64,000 nucleotides of DNA from Ashinkailepas kermadecensis (lineage: Eukaryota > Arthropoda > Thecostraca > Neolepadidae): assembly GCA_034440615.1 (NCBI GenBank), contig JAOTOM010003683.1:62001-126000 (forward strand). Reading direction: 5' to 3'. The notes under the pieces were generated by a model that saw nothing but the letters and a program-made list of their open reading frames with translations, did no database searches and was not told the origin of the DNA. Position numbers and translations under genes: made by a program. Positions within the stretch are counted from its first letter, which is position 1. The number at the start of each line of letters is the position of its first letter. Below, piece by piece: positions 11,426 through 24,235 of this stretch.

Positions 11426-13093
11426 CCTGACCTAACCCAACCTAGCCTGAACTGTTTTTGAAGGAAAAACTCAATTATATAAATTAATTTTTTGTAAACA
11501 ATTTCTCCAACTTACAGCAACAATCTAACCTAACCCCTTTGTATGCTTCATGGAGGTAAATGTATGTAAAACTTGTCTTGTGGTTATCTTAAACTGCAAT
11601 AATACCTTAAATTGCATAGGAAACACTCCACGAGCACGTCAATCTAGTCAACCTCAATGTTGAGTGAAAGGGGTCAATGCTGGTGGCTTATTGCCAAGAA
11701 AATCAAGAACTGTACTTATGAATTCTCGATGCGTGTCTTGGTTATCTGATTTTTTAGCAATTAATCACACGCAATTCTGGGACAAAATTCAGCTAATCGC
11801 AAATGTATTAACAGCGTTAGAAATGATACCTCAATTGCTACCAACTTTTGTATTACCGCTTTCGACGGAGATCAAACTGACATGCATATAATCCAGAGCT
11901 CTATCTTAATCCGGAGAACGGTTAGTGGGTTGGTAGGAGTGCAGTGAGTCCACGACACCTAACGTGTCTCAGCGTTGAATAATACACCAGGAATGTTTCA
12001 GAACCAATAACTCACATAAATTAAAAGATATTGAAATCGAACTCGCTACGCCAGTACGTAATTGGGTAATGCTCACAGAACATTTATCCTGGATTTGTTT
12101 GTGATGTCATGTTAGTGACCTAAGGCCATGGATCAAGCATGGATGATGTACGCCTCGATTGGAAACTCGTCGGTGCCTTTGATCTGCGCGTATCAGCGGC
12201 ACCAACCTGCCACGTTCCAGGAGTTCCGTGGAGGGTACAAGCCGGGGGGGGGCGGCCAAGTTGTTCCGGGCCTGTGACGTAGCCAAGGCGATACTCGGGA
12301 GCACTTTGCGTGCATCTCAAGCCAAAATGGACAATATTTGCCACGGCTTTACGCAGGAAATTTTAATTGTACATGAGAAAATTTGATACCATGCAAGTGC
12401 CTGAAGAGTTCTACACACGAATCCAGATCGTTTTTACTTGTATCACACCGAAAAAGTATGTTTCCTTGCCGGTAAATGAGGACACTACACAAAACCGGCC
12501 GGCCGACTCCCGGAGGGCGGGGCCTAAGTCGTTGCCATGACGACCGGCTGGCCCTCAAGGCCAGTCTTGCGTCGAGCTTCGGCAGAAAAGGAAGCTGCTG
12601 TGAAATGAAATTGAACGTTCTTTCTCATTCTTTGTACTCTTTTTCATGTCATCCTTTGCTTTCTCGTGTCAGCTGAATACAGGAGAAAGTAAAGCATGCC
12701 ATAGTACCATATGCTCTTTTCTAATGAAAATTTATCGAAAATTAAGAAAAATAAAGAACGTGAAGTTTATGCAGCGGTTGCGGCACTTTATCGCCAATTG
12801 CCAGGAATCTGCTAGATTTGGAATATTCTACTATAGGATTCTATAATCTGCCAGATGTCCACCACATTCTAGTAGAATATCGCATATTCTGGCTGTGACG
12901 TCACCAAGGCACAGTATATACTAGATCTGAGAATATACTAAACTTGGGTGTACCCGTTCTTTAATATACTCTGGTACAAGCCCCCTCCCCTACACCATAC
13001 CACTGACATATTTATGATTTTATAAGGAGGCGTCATTTCTCCAGATGGGTGGCTCTTGGTCCAGAACATTTGGACGGGTACACTCCGATCTCC
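11426..13093. other. No gene seen; repeat fragments
   Basis: Begins with CCTAACC-type telomere-like motifs. A stretch at about 11520-11640 is related to 33480-33610. No coding sequence is recognised. Confidence 0.45.
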
Positions 13094-13101
13094 CAGAGGG
13101 G

Positions 13102-13794
13102 CACTAGCGGATCCAGGGAGGGGCCATTCCGGCCATGCCACCCCCCCCCCCACCAGAAGCGCTTAAAAGGGGGGCCATAGTGTATTTTGGCCCCCCGAAA
13201 CCAACAGAAGTCAACTAAATAAAAATGCAGTAACCTTTGCCGAGGTTAAAAAATAGCGTCTGGATGAAAGAATCTCCAATTTTAAAGGATTTTTTTATTA
13301 AAAAAATTGTTTGTAAGCCATTATGGTAGCATAGTAGATTCTGACACACATCGAGGGTTCCATGCTGCTCAAGTTCTGCTTACAGCAAGAGTTGACAAAA
13401 TCGGATCCGCCAGTGTGTACACGTGCACGAACGTTGACTTGGTACAAGACGTCGAACGTGAACGTGAACGTTTTGGTAAACAAGAACAAAATTCCGGTAA
13501 CATAGACACGGTGGAGGTAGGCTGGGGCCCCTACACAGGAAATTATGTTCTCAATTATTATTTAATTTTAATTTTAAGTATTATTTTTTAAAATGGGCCC
13601 CTTTGCCAAATAGTGGTCGAAATCCGATGCTTTTAACCAAAAATGGTGGGAGAATGGGCACCCTCCAAATCCGTTCGACCCCTCCCCTGATGCAATTCCT
13701 AGGTACGCCACTGGGGGAGTGGGAGGGGAGGGGCTGACGCCGAAAACCGAAAGTTGCCCCCCCCCCCCAAACCGGTGGGCTAGATCCGCCAGTG
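13102..13794. mobile_element. hAT-type MITE with exact 8-bp target duplication
   Basis: The left end CACTAGCGGATCCAG and the inverted right end CACTGGCGGATCTAG differ at two of 15 bases. Flanks 13094-13101 and 13795-13802 are both CAGAGGGG. The 8-bp duplication and CAC/CAG-type ends fit hAT elements. There is no transposase. The interior has C-runs and a second possible element end (CCTAGGTACGCCACTG near 13699-13714), suggesting a nested insertion. Confidence 0.85.
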
Positions 13795-13799
13795 CAGAG

Positions 13800-14935
13800 G
13801 GGCACCATTTGTTTTTGTCTGATGAGATCCTTTCGACGAAAAATTCGCGGCGTGCGTTCGGACTCCCAGAGGACTGCCGTTCCCAGGCCGAGGAGCGCGT
13901 TGCGCTGAGAAATTCGAGGGACGGGGTACACTGGAACTTCCAAGGGGGGCGTCCTTCGTGTCATAAGGGGCGCCACTTTCGCTTCCTCCCCCTTGGATCA
14001 GCCCTTGCAACATTCCCTGGCTGGCAACGCCACTACCTCTCGCCGATTTGCTACCACTTGCCAGTCGTTCGACTCAGGGGTGTCGTTTTATATACCTTTG
14101 AGAGGGAACTACCGCCTGAATGTTTGCGTAACCCACCCCCGCAATTATTTCAACTTCTAGAATGAGAGCCAATGGAATGGGCCCCCCCCCCCAATTAATT
14201 TTGGTCTGCACATTGCCTTCGTGTACCTTGCCCCGTCCAATCATTTCAAGATCAAGATAAAGATTCAAGATAAAGATCATCAAGATACAAAATATGTGGG
14301 CCGACCCTTGGGGCGAGGTAGGCCCCCTCTAAAAAAAAAATTCACTTCGCACAACTTCTGAACGGAGCGTAATAATTCAATAAGGAAAGAACGGTAAGGT
14401 TCCTTGATCAATTCTGTATCATGAAAGGCTGACGTAATCTTCCTGGGATGGCTGAATCAATTGGGGAAAAAATTACAATACGAAAAGCCTACCCTGAACT
14501 CCCATAGGCGCACGGCCTAAAACCGGCCGCGTTTCCGTGCTTTTACTTACCCTCAGCTAGGTGGGCCGATACGCAAACAGCTGTTGGTTTCCAATCCAGG
14601 CGTACATGACCCATGGATCAAGTACGGCATACATCATCCATGCTAAGGCGAGTGACAATTTTGATTCATTCTGGACCAATGTGACTTTTTTTGTAATATG
14701 TGCTGTGTAATTACCTATCAAATGGCATGCGTTCTATCTTTGTGTCGTTACGAGAAATGGACATGAAATAGATTTGAAAAGCCTTTTTTCTAAAAAAACA
14801 CAATCTTCATATCCAAAATTATTTTAGAATACATCGAGTCCATCTTTCGAGCTCTATTCAGCTAGGCCTTCCCGATGACACCCGGCTAGCTCTCGTGTAC
14901 CGTTTAGTTTGGCAGAGAGAAAGTGGCATAACCAA
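13800..14935. other. No gene seen; repeat-like sequence
   Basis: Contains another possible MITE end, TTGGATCAGCCCTTG near 13993-14007, and G/C runs. No partner end or coding region is found. Confidence 0.4.
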
Positions 14936-14939
14936 GGGG

Positions 14940-15660
14940 AACGAAGGGGCAGCCCCCCCCCCTTGGAGGGTCAGAGGGGCCCTCAGGCGGCCGCCTTGGG
15001 TCCACAATAGTCCCTCAAGGGATCGGTGCAGAGGCCCCTCTGGGTCGACGTGAAGGGACCCTAGATCGACGGAAGGGACTCCGGGCTGACGGAAAGGGTA
15101 CCGGGCCGATGAAGAGGTCAACGGTCAAGGGGAGTGCCCTCAGGAAGATATTGAGGGACCTTGGCTGGGCTAACGTGAAGGGCTTCTCGATCGACGGAGG
15201 GGGCCCTGGATAGTTAAAAGGGCCTCTGGACTGACAGAGGGCCCCGAGCCAACATGAAGGGCCCCGGGCTGTCGGCGGAGCTCAAGCCGAAGTATGGGGC
15301 CCTGACCTGATGGACAGGGCCCAATCGTTTGAAAAGGGGCTTGCGACTTGCCGGAAAATGCATTGGAGTCAAAGAAAGCTCCTGAGACGACGGAAGGGGT
15401 CATGGTTGCCAGAGGACCTCGGGCCGTCAGAAAGGGTCCCTGGGCCAACACATGGGGCTCAAGCCGTACAAGGGCCCTTGGCCTGATGGAGTGGGCCCAA
15501 GCTGTTGAAAGAGGACCTCCGGCCTGACAGAGGAGGCTCTGGATCGCTAAGGACCTCTGCGCCGACGGAGAGGACCCCTAGCCGCGCGAGGACCCCGGGC
15601 CGTCGGAGAGGGCCAGAGCCAGTACGAAGGGCCCCGGGCTGATGGGGGCAGAAACCTCAG
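14940..15660. repeat. Degenerate roughly 30-bp GC-rich repeat
   Basis: Irregular repetition of blocks like GGGCCCCGGGCTGACGGA with diverged spacing. Related blocks lie at 16010-16120 and, on the other strand, at 44205-44475. The copies are too diverged for a firm period. Confidence 0.55.
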
Positions 15661-16719
15661 TGCACCAGTGAACATGCCGACAGTGGCCCGCTGTCGGCCG
15701 GGTATTGGAATGTCCACCCAAGCGGACATGTAGCGGACGTGGGGCCGACATCGGGGAGATGTTGGGCTGCTGTCGGGACGCTGGCGGTCCGCCGTCGGCT
15801 GGAGAGCGAAATGTCAGCAACTGCCCGACGCTGGCTGGGCGCTATTGATATGCCGAACTCAACCAGACATACGTTGATATTCCGGGTCAGTTTGTCGATG
15901 TCGGGCCGAGAGTGGCCCGATGTCGGCACGTCGCTTACGAGATGCCGAGCTTGCACCGACACACGCCGACAGCGGGTCGCCATAGTAATGTTTACTGGGG
16001 CCCCCTCCGTGATAGAGGCCCGAGCTTTTGAGTAGGCGAGTCCGGCCGGACGGGGTGTCCTGAGCCGTGAAAAAGGGTTCCTGAGCCGACGGATGGGGGC
16101 CGGGCTGGACGTGCAGAGCCACTGGGTCGGCATTGACTCACTGATGGGATGCCCGTTGGATTTGAAAGGCCTTTTGAGTGATGAACAGTGGTATATTATT
16201 CGTGAAATAGGTTGGCATATACCACTTTCTGAACACTGAAGCAACATCCCTCCCAACGAATTATCGACATCGCGCTTCGTGATGGCTTCATATCTGATTT
16301 TCAACAGTGTTGACAAGTATCGTGCTGATGCTTACCATTGCGTGTTGTATTACACAGAGCATCTCTTAGCACAATTCCAGGTAATTGGATTACATATGAT
16401 GTGGTCTGTTATACATCAGTTGATGTAGGTATTTTGTATCGTTATTGCTACAATATGTCCCCAAATTCGATAACTGAAAACGAAGAAAAAGGCGCCCATA
16501 TGAGCACACTGTTGGATCAAAACTGTGTTGAAAGAACCTATAAATTATGTTAAGCCACATAGTTTCAATGGCGAATTTCGATATCCTTGTTAGTTATTAG
16601 CGTTTTAGGGCGCATCAACTGCATTGGTTATACAGCGCCCATATTTCGATATCCTACTGCACGCGTCTCGGGATCTCACACCAAACGAAAAACCATTATT
16701 TTAACACTGTGAACAGGAC

Positions 16720-17700
16720 CCCTAAGAGCTGATGGGGACTAGTGAGGGCACGTCTCATATCTAAAATGCAACCGAGATGAGGGATAGACAGGACTATTGG
16801 AGACTGTGATGGGCCCTTAAAAGCAGGAGAGGGACGAGGGATTAAGAGGATATCCTGAGAGTCAGAGGACTGGATTTTGATTATTCTGAGGTTGAGAGCG
16901 GTCCCAATGGATCAACAAGGTTCCCGAGTTGTATTCGGAATCTGATTGAAACAAATTCCGTTGGCTGGCGATTAATGTGAGGAATACCGACGGTCAGTCT
17001 CAGCGCTAGAATGTTATTGGAACCACAGGTGTTGTCGATACCTAGGAAAGGTCCCTAATAGTTTGAGATGGCCTGCTGGCTAACGGCCCCATGAGGGCTA
17101 AGGAGGGTCCCTAAGGCTAACGGTGGATGTGAGGAACACTGAGGGCCAGCGTCAAGGCTGGAAAGCCCTTGAAGCTAGAAAGGCTGTCAAGGACTGTGAA
17201 GGGCCCCTAATAGCTGGAGAGGACCCCTGGCGACTAGAGTGTCACTGAGCGCTAGATGACTAGACTGGGATGCCCAGGAGGCTTGGAAGGGATATCTATG
17301 AGAAGAACAGGGCCTCTGAGATCTAGAGTCCCTGAGGGCTAGCGATGGTACTGTAAAGCTCCGGAGACTTGGGAGGAACACCGAGTGATGAACAGCCACC
17401 TAAGAGCCAAGGAGAGTTCCGAGAGCTGGCGATGTTTGCTAGAAATCGTGAGGAATGTCTCCGAGCTGCAGGATTCTTCTAAAACCTAGACAGGTTTTTC
17501 AACGAAGGGGAATGACATGCAAGATGGAGAGGGATCCTAACGGATGATTAGGTCCCCTGGGAGCCAAAGGATTTGACTGGGATGTTCCTGAGCTTTAGGA
17601 TGGGCACCTGAGGGATCGGGGCCCCCTGATAGCTAAGTCATTAAGACTGCCGATGAATGCCAGGAATACTGGGGGCCAGCCTAAGATATCCTTGAGAGCC
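16720..17700. repeat. Degenerate GGGTCCCTAAGGGCTAG-like repeat
   Basis: Scattered blocks such as GGGCCCCTAATAGCTGGAGA and GGTCCCTAAGGCTAACGG recur every few tens of bases with heavy decay. No coding potential is seen. Confidence 0.45.
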
Positions 17701-18783
17701 TTAAAAGCAAAATTAGCGTATTGTGCCTCCTTTATCGGTATTGGGATTAGTACATACTGGGATTCGAAAGCTTAGCCACATCGAGAGCTTAGCGACAATG
17801 ATATAAACACTTGATAAGGAATCGAAATTTTGGGGCGACACATTACCTTCCCTATCTTCAACTAACACGAACTAGAATGTCCCACGCGAGCAAGAATGGC
17901 CGACATTCTTGATGCAAAACATCTTGGGAATGCTTTCAATACATATTTTCCCATGACACTATCCGCTTCTTCTACCTTTGTTCTCGACAGCCCTGAAGAC
18001 AGACAACACACCCGGACAACAGATCCAGATAACAAGATATACCAGAGATTCGGGCAAAACATGACCAAAGATCGACGTTCTAACAGCTCCTTAGAGGTAC
18101 AATTTTTTCTGAATTTGCAAGATTAACACGCAAGCCCATCATTCTTGGGCAAAAATGCACGCGCAACTGTTCAATCGCGCACCAATCCTGACTTTTTATG
18201 TAAGTCGAATCATGACCTTGCATGACCCGACGTGATATAGGTCCATCAAGCGACATGACTTGTGGTTAATCACGTGTACAATACGCTATTTCCGATTGCA
18301 AGTACATACAAATGGTTACTACAGGCATACTACACATCAACTCGTCCATGTTAGTACACACATGAAACAAGTAGTCAAAAGCCTCCCAAAACGTGTATGA
18401 GGTCGCTCGGAAAAGATCTTCGATGGTATACAAATATTTGTGCACGCACGGATATATCTACTCTCCTTACCTTCTCAGTCCTAATTATGTTTTGGGTTTA
18501 AGGGCGCTTCGACCAAAGCGTGATCATTTAGCAGTCCTAATTATTTGAATTATCACTACCGGCATTGCCTGGGGCTGGTTCCATGAACTCCAGCCGTATG
18601 CTCCGCGTTGAGCAGAGGGATGACACCATGGCCTACCAGTCGGCATCTCTTTCACCCTGGTGCCACCAACGTGTTACTAGCTATACTTTTTCCAATCCAA
18701 TCCGTAACGCCGTTGATCGTGCCACAAACGCGCCACGCAACCCAAAACCATGAGCAACACGTGTCGTATATTACAGGAAGCTA
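17701..18783. other. No gene seen downstream of RpL28
   Basis: On the minus strand this follows the RpL28 stop codon. A variant AATATA at about 18766 could act in 3' end formation; no AATAAA is close. Otherwise nothing is recognised. Confidence 0.4.
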
Positions 18784-18972
18784 TTAGTTTTTCTTGGCCT
18801 TGACGGGCTTGGGCGGCTCCTGTGAGCGAATGATGGCCGCCGCGCGACGTGCCGCCAGTCCGCGAAGGTCTTTCCGGTAGGCGGAGGCCTTAAGCACGCG
18901 GCGCACCTTCTGGATCGAGGCGCGGTTGCCCTTGGTGAGCGAATGGCGCAGCAGACACGATCCCGGGTTCCT
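18784..18972 (-). CDS. RpL28: RpL28 last coding exon
   Basis: The acceptor CCCTTTGGCAG precedes AGG at 18972; 62 codons and TAA follow. It carries the [19 protein letters not shown] and [17 protein letters not shown] segments. Confidence 0.93.
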   Translation of the reverse strand, partial: RNPGSCLLRHSLTKGNRASIQKVRRVLKASAYRKDLRGLAARRAAAIIRSQEPPKPVKAKKN

Positions 18973-21155
18973 CTGCCAAAGGGGAGGTATGATCAGGCAT
19001 GCAACACCTCGCTGGAGCACAAAGTGGGAACAGGGATTGGCTATAAAATTGGCCCAGCAATACCTGAAAATTTAGCCATGGTAAGATGTGTTCTCAGCAA
19101 TTTTGCACCTGGAAAATGTCTTCTGACTCCAGAAAATATTTTCGAACAGATGACTAACCGATATAACCGATTTCGACAGACGACTGTAACCGCTTCAGTG
19201 GGGGCAACATTAGGAGCGAACTTTGCTATTCAGCTGTAGGGGTTCAGTCCACCCATGATTGGAATCCTGAGCTGTGACTGCTTTGTTGACCCATCCAACT
19301 CCTGGACTTTTAATATGGAACTCTATGAGTCCTAATCGGATTCGTCGGCCTGACATGGCCTCCATGTACTGAACCACACCTCTAACCTTTCCCAAAGCTC
19401 TCCATCCATGGGAAAAATGAAATGCCATATTTAGTGCTAGCAGTGCCAAAGGTCGACGAGCAACCAGCATATACAGTAGGGTATGCGAGCCTCAAACTTG
19501 TGACAAGACATGACTACTCTGGTGAAATAACGGCGTTACTATGGTCAATGACTACCATGCCAAAGGAATATTTTGGGGGAAAATCAAATTCAGCTTGTAC
19601 CAGCCACAAAATGAAAATCCTATTGAAAATGGCACTGCCATCCAGTGGGGAAAATATGAAAAATATCTACCAGTCATTCATGCATCAAATGCACCACTTT
19701 ACCAATGCTACACTGCTTCTTGAGAAGACTAGACTAGCATGCATTCTGTTTATGTATACCAACAATAGCATTAGAGAAAACATCAGAAGGTACCACAAGC
19801 AAATTAAGTGAACCCTCCAGTCCGTGATAACATCACGTGCCCAAAATCAACTGTAGGATACCACAGGCCCGACTCCGTGAAATAGAGTTCAATTGCATTA
19901 TCATGCAAGAAATCAGTAACATAATACAACTCTTCTCACAGGCCCATGCACACCCAGCTGAGGCTCCAGCTACTGCAGTGGTGTCCCTTGCACGTTTGCC
20001 CATATGTCCAGTCTGCTGACAATGAATGCCACTCACCTTAGTTCCCCTCTTTTTCGTGATCAGGACGGCGCCCTTGCCGCTGGGGGCCGGCTCCACACCC
20101 ACCACCTTGTGCTGCACGAAACCGTTGTAGCGGTACGAGTTGACGTTCTTCAGGTTGTTGGCCTCCTGTAGGCAAACCAATGCATGGTGTCAGTCACTCT
20201 AGCTCGGAATGTGACCGATCACTAGATTATGTGAGGTGCATGGTTAAAACGCATGCAGTCTGCTTCCTGTACTAAAGCATTAGCATCAATCGTCGATGTG
20301 GTTTGAATGGTGATGCTATCTCATAAAGCACATTGTAATATAAGCCTACTCCTACAGAACTTACAATTTGCAGCACACAATTAATAATTACTTCAAAATA
20401 AGCAAGAAATGTCAGTGTTATACAAACAAATTAACATTGATGAATGGATTTTATATATATATATATATATATGTATATACATACATACATATAAAAACAC
20501 CTTCCAGTTAGACCGTTCAAAACAATCATTTTCCCTCACTACCAATATACACAGCACAAATATTAGGCTCAGGTAAAATCATTAAATCTACCAAGTGGTA
20601 TACTAGCCAAGTGCTCCCAAGCTAAACAATCACCACAGTAGCCAAGCACTCCCATCACATCCTGCTGTCAATCCCATCTCCAGCATGTCATTAGAGAGGG
20701 CACCTTAGTGAATAGGTCACAGACAGGGATCGATTTGTAGTTTGTAATCCTGGATGAGGAGAGGGGAAATGTATGGGCGGTCGAATATGAAGGATATTTT
20801 TATTTAAACCTGTGACATGAGAATCTGTTTGCACTTTCTAGGAAACCTCGAGTATTTTACCAGAGCAATGAATTGCCAAACAGCACTAAATCTAAATGAC
20901 AGCAGCACTAAACAGCACTAAACCTCTAAATGAGAACAACAAAAAATAGAGGATAATGTTCCAGAGAATAATGTTCTGGGTGTAAAAATCACGAACAACC
21001 CGTTTCCAACCCTGGTTACAGCACATTGGTGAATCAGGATATTGGTAAAGCCATACCTTGCTGAAAGGTCGGCGAATGTTGCGGGCCTTCATCAGGAAGG
21101 CATGGTTATTCCGGCACATCTGCCATACCAGCTCGGGAGTGGCGATGGACGCCAT
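18784..21155 (-). CDS. RpL28: Ribosomal protein L28 (eL28), complete coding region in three exons
   Basis: eL28 is a component of the cytosolic 60S ribosomal subunit. Exons 21057-21155, 20037-20165 and 18784-18972 join in phase 0 to a 138-codon protein, against 137 in human. It opens [18 protein letters not shown]; the middle holds [20 protein letters not shown] and [12 protein letters not shown]; the end has [20 protein letters not shown] and a basic PVKAKKN tail before TAA. All three blocks align with human RPL28. The start ATG directly follows a CTTTCAG acceptor, so a 5' UTR exon is required upstream; the candidate is at 32513-32566. Confidence 0.95.
20037..20165 (-). CDS. RpL28: RpL28 middle coding exon
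   Basis: The acceptor GTTTGCCTACAG precedes GAG at 20165 and the donor ACTAAG|GTGAGT follows 20037. The 129-nt, 43-codon exon is phase 0 at both ends and ends in ITKKRGTK. Confidence 0.94.
20453..20495. repeat. (TA)n / (TACA)n microsatellite
   Basis: Alternating TA followed by TACATACATA inside an RpL28 intron. Confidence 0.9.
20740..21030. repeat. Interspersed repeat, copy 1 of a pair flanking an RpL28 exon
   Basis: Shares GAGGATAATGTTCC, GTTTGCACTTTC and CCCGTTTCCAA-type blocks in the same order with 21670-21935. The two direct copies bracket the first coding exon at 21057-21155. Confidence 0.6.
21057..21155 (-). CDS. RpL28: RpL28 first coding exon
   Basis: The acceptor TGCTCTTTCAG is immediately followed by ATGG. 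Thirty-three codons end at AGCAAG|GTATGG in phase 0. With the proposed 5' exon the start context would be AACAAGATGG, a good Kozak match. Confidence 0.94.
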
Positions 21156-21669
21156 CTGAAAGAGCAGCAAAGCATAAACCAAACATGATCGGTTGTCCAA
21201 AACACATGCCTTTTTATTAACATTTAGTCATATAATGATATGCAACGATGGAGCAACTGACACCCGACCTAATGACCTGCAAACGTATGAACTGGAAACT
21301 GAAGTACATGCATGTGTGCCCTAGCAGTATGCTTAACTTTCTCCGATTATGCATCACGAGTAGATAATGAATGCCAATGCTGCTGAAAAAACATAAATAA
21401 GATCAGATATAATGCACATTGTAAGACTTATACGTAATTGCACATCAGTCTTGTTCTGTGGGGCTCAACAATACTCCACAGACCTGAAGAGGAAGATAAT
21501 TAATATTAGCTGCATCTTATAAGCTGAAGTATAGGTGTTGTAAATATGTAGTACCAAATGAATGTGCACCAATGAAGGATGCAACTGACAAAAACAACGA
21601 AATAATCCACTATGGATACACCCGACTGAATAATCACATTCCAAGGTACATAAATACCTCAGACCAAGG

Positions 21670-21935
21670 TTGGATTTGTTTTTGTTAGCTTGGACATGGA
21701 GAGGATTTTGGGGTAACCAATTTTTGGAGGATATTTTTCTTCTTTAAAGCTGTTATATCAGAACCTCAGTTTGCACTTTCCAGTAAATCTGGAACACTTG
21801 ATCATGGGGCAGTTCATTGTTAAACAAAACCATTCAACCTCCAAATGAAAACAATGAGAGGATAATTCCATGGAGATGTTCTGGAGGCCAAAAACCGAGG
21901 AACAGCCTGTTTCCAATGCTGCTTCAGACTGCTTC
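21670..21935. repeat. Interspersed repeat, copy 2 of a pair flanking an RpL28 exon
   Basis: Direct, diverged copy of the repeat at 20740-21030. Confidence 0.6.
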
Positions 21936-22429
21936 CAGTGCAGTCTGAAAATTATCAGACATTTTGAAGATATTACAGCAACATTAAAGTGCAGATCTAC
22001 ATAATTTGCACTCATGCCCTTGAGAAGGACAACATATCTGGTAGAATGAGACTTCACAAAAGGCATATCTACATCAATGGGTACTCCTTCCATTGACACC
22101 TCATCTGAATTATGTGGTCATATCAGACATTTTCATCAGGGGAAGGGTGTGAGTCGACAGGTACTCATTCAGGAAGGCACCACTTATGACTTATCACAAT
22201 TACAATGCACACCAGTCTCAACAGCTCCAATCACCTGGACCTCTTTCTGGGTGGAGAAATTTCTCACCCACCACCCAGGTTTTGGGAAGCAGTACCAGAC
22301 TTTTTTAATTGCAAAACAATTGTACAATTTGCATGTGATAAATCCTCCACCTACGATGAAGAACTTTGGATTATTTTGCAATACATTCCACCATCAGGTC
22401 ATACAGCTTCACCAGCCTCTCACTCCACT

Positions 22430-22535
22430 TCATCTCAGGTGGACTCAGTAATGTGGTTGGCTATGGGATTTGAACCCACTATCTTATGATCACAAGCACA
22501 TCATACCAATTGGGCCTTGTGAAAAATTGAGAAGC
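22430..22535 (-). mobile_element. tRNA-like SINE head
   Basis: On the minus strand GGCCCAATTGGTATGATG is A-box-like and GGGTTCAAATCCC is a good B box at tRNA-like spacing. Body boundaries are not resolved. Confidence 0.5.
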
Positions 22536-22795
22536 CATCCTATCTATCTATCCAACAGGGTAAATTTAAATTGCAAAAGGTGGAGTGTAGTCACTGAATT
22601 GTACACACCCAAGTTCAGGAAACAGTGGTTTTTAATGGGTTTTTATTATTATCCACAGAATTGAGCATGCTAGTTCTGAAAACGGAAATGCACAACTGCA
22701 TGCATTTAATGAATTATTTATGGAATATGGAAACCATTACAAATATGGGATGGTCTCTACAAGTAATGAAGAAGCTGAATAAGTTTGTCAGATCT

Positions 22796-22823
22796 ATACA
22801 TATATATATATATATATATATAT
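22796..22823. repeat. (TA)n microsatellite
   Basis: Alternating TA tract inside RpL28 intron 1. Confidence 0.9.
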
Positions 22824-23524
22824 CTTTGAAACAATGCAAAGGGTGTACTAGATATGCCATGTGCTGGACCAGTTTTATATTTTTGGAAGGTCAGTTTCCA
22901 AAAGTAAAAGGTAGCTGATCTTTAGCATTGCCATCATTGGAGAGCACACAAAGTATTTGGACAGTGTGGGTCTTCCTTCATGTTAGGCAATGCTACCCTT
23001 ATTCTTTTGAACAAGCATGCATTTGCAGAGGAAATGAGTGGTCACATCATGTTTACCACATTCATAAATATTGCCTTGGAAAAAGAAACACCAAGAATGC
23101 AAGCAATGCCTTAAAATGCACATATACGCACATTTCCAACAGGAGTGAATGGTTCCAATCATCTTAACATTCACAAACATGTTTCCACAATCTTTTTCCA
23201 CGAAATCCTATATTGGTTCTAAAGTAATGCAAAAATACGAGTAAATATACACCAGCATCCTCATTTTTGGAACCTATTATGTCACCATGACACTCAACAT
23301 ACATACAGTACCTACCAGCATAGTGACCATATGTATTGCCTCTACATGCTCAGTGTGGAGATTGTTCTCTCCTGATGTGCGTGTTCACACACTACACCAT
23401 CAAAAAAGTTGCTGATTGGGTTGTTGTGTATGACATCATTTAGGCTTTAGACCATGTCAACTGCATTGGTCATGCAGAGTATGTCATCATTCATTATTTG
23501 TTCATATTACATATTTTTAGCTTA

Positions 23525-23960
23525 CAGGGGTAAGATACATGGGGCACTGGGGACATGTGCTCCCCCATGGAAGGTGGCACCTTCCAGGAAGGCTTAAGTG
23601 TGCCACCCTCAGATTTGTCAGCCATAGAGGAAAAGGCCTCCCCTTGGAAGAAAAGGTGCCCTTCTGGGAGGCTCAAGTGCACACCCACCCCTGCAAGCTT
23701 TTCAGCCAGAAGCACTCCTCAAGAGGAAAAAGCACCCCTCTGGAAAGTCTAAGAGGAAAAGGCACCATTCCAGGAAGGCTAAATTCACCCCCACCCTTTC
23801 AAATTTCCATCAGAGGCTTGGTTGGTTATTCGGGTTGAAGGGCGCACCAACTACGAGGTCATTTAGCACCCATTCCATCAGAGGCTCTCCACAGGTGCTT
23901 TTACAGTGGTCCCCACCAGACAAGTGCCCCATGACAATTCCTGGATTACCTCCCAATTTA
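23525..23960. mobile_element. MITE-like repeat of the CAGGGGTGGAT family, diverged
   Basis: Starts CAGGGGTAAGATACATGGGG, contains GGGGACATGTGCTCCCCC, and ends near ACAATTCCTGGATTACC. The intact relative at 34245-34556 shows what the ends should be. No target duplication is found here; a second repeat may be inserted near 23820. Confidence 0.5.
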
Positions 23961-24029
23961 TCTCAAATCTTGCCTCCAGAGAGGAGCATTGACATTCATT
24001 GCATGATAAGGCTTTAACCAAGTATTCCT

Positions 24030-24235
24030 CCTGTTAACTTTCATAGATAAAATTGGGGAGATCAGGCAACTTATATGATAGTTTAAAATAATCTGAAGTG
24101 ATCAAGCGCAACATGAACCAATAGCCCTCAAGGTCAATGACTTGACTGTTTGATCACGTTAAAAAAGAGCCCATGCTGAGATTTGAACCCCCACTGCTAG
24201 TATTGCCCTGACCAATCGCTCCAATCATTCACACA
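24030..24235 (-). mobile_element. tRNA-derived SINE, diverged copy
   Basis: On the minus strand the B box GGGGGTTCAAATCTC is followed by a body with TTGGTTCATGTTGCGCTTG and AACTATCATATAAGTTGCC. It is homologous to 26575-26765. Confidence 0.6.

Noticed and set aside
13307..13591. Plus-strand coding exon with a VQDVERERERFGKQEQ peptide
   Set aside because: It lies inside a MITE and has no recognised homology or splice borders.
15656..16010. A separate MITE with CAGTGAACAT ends
   Set aside because: A 10-base inverted match exists, but no flanking duplication was found and the surrounding repeat is similar in composition.
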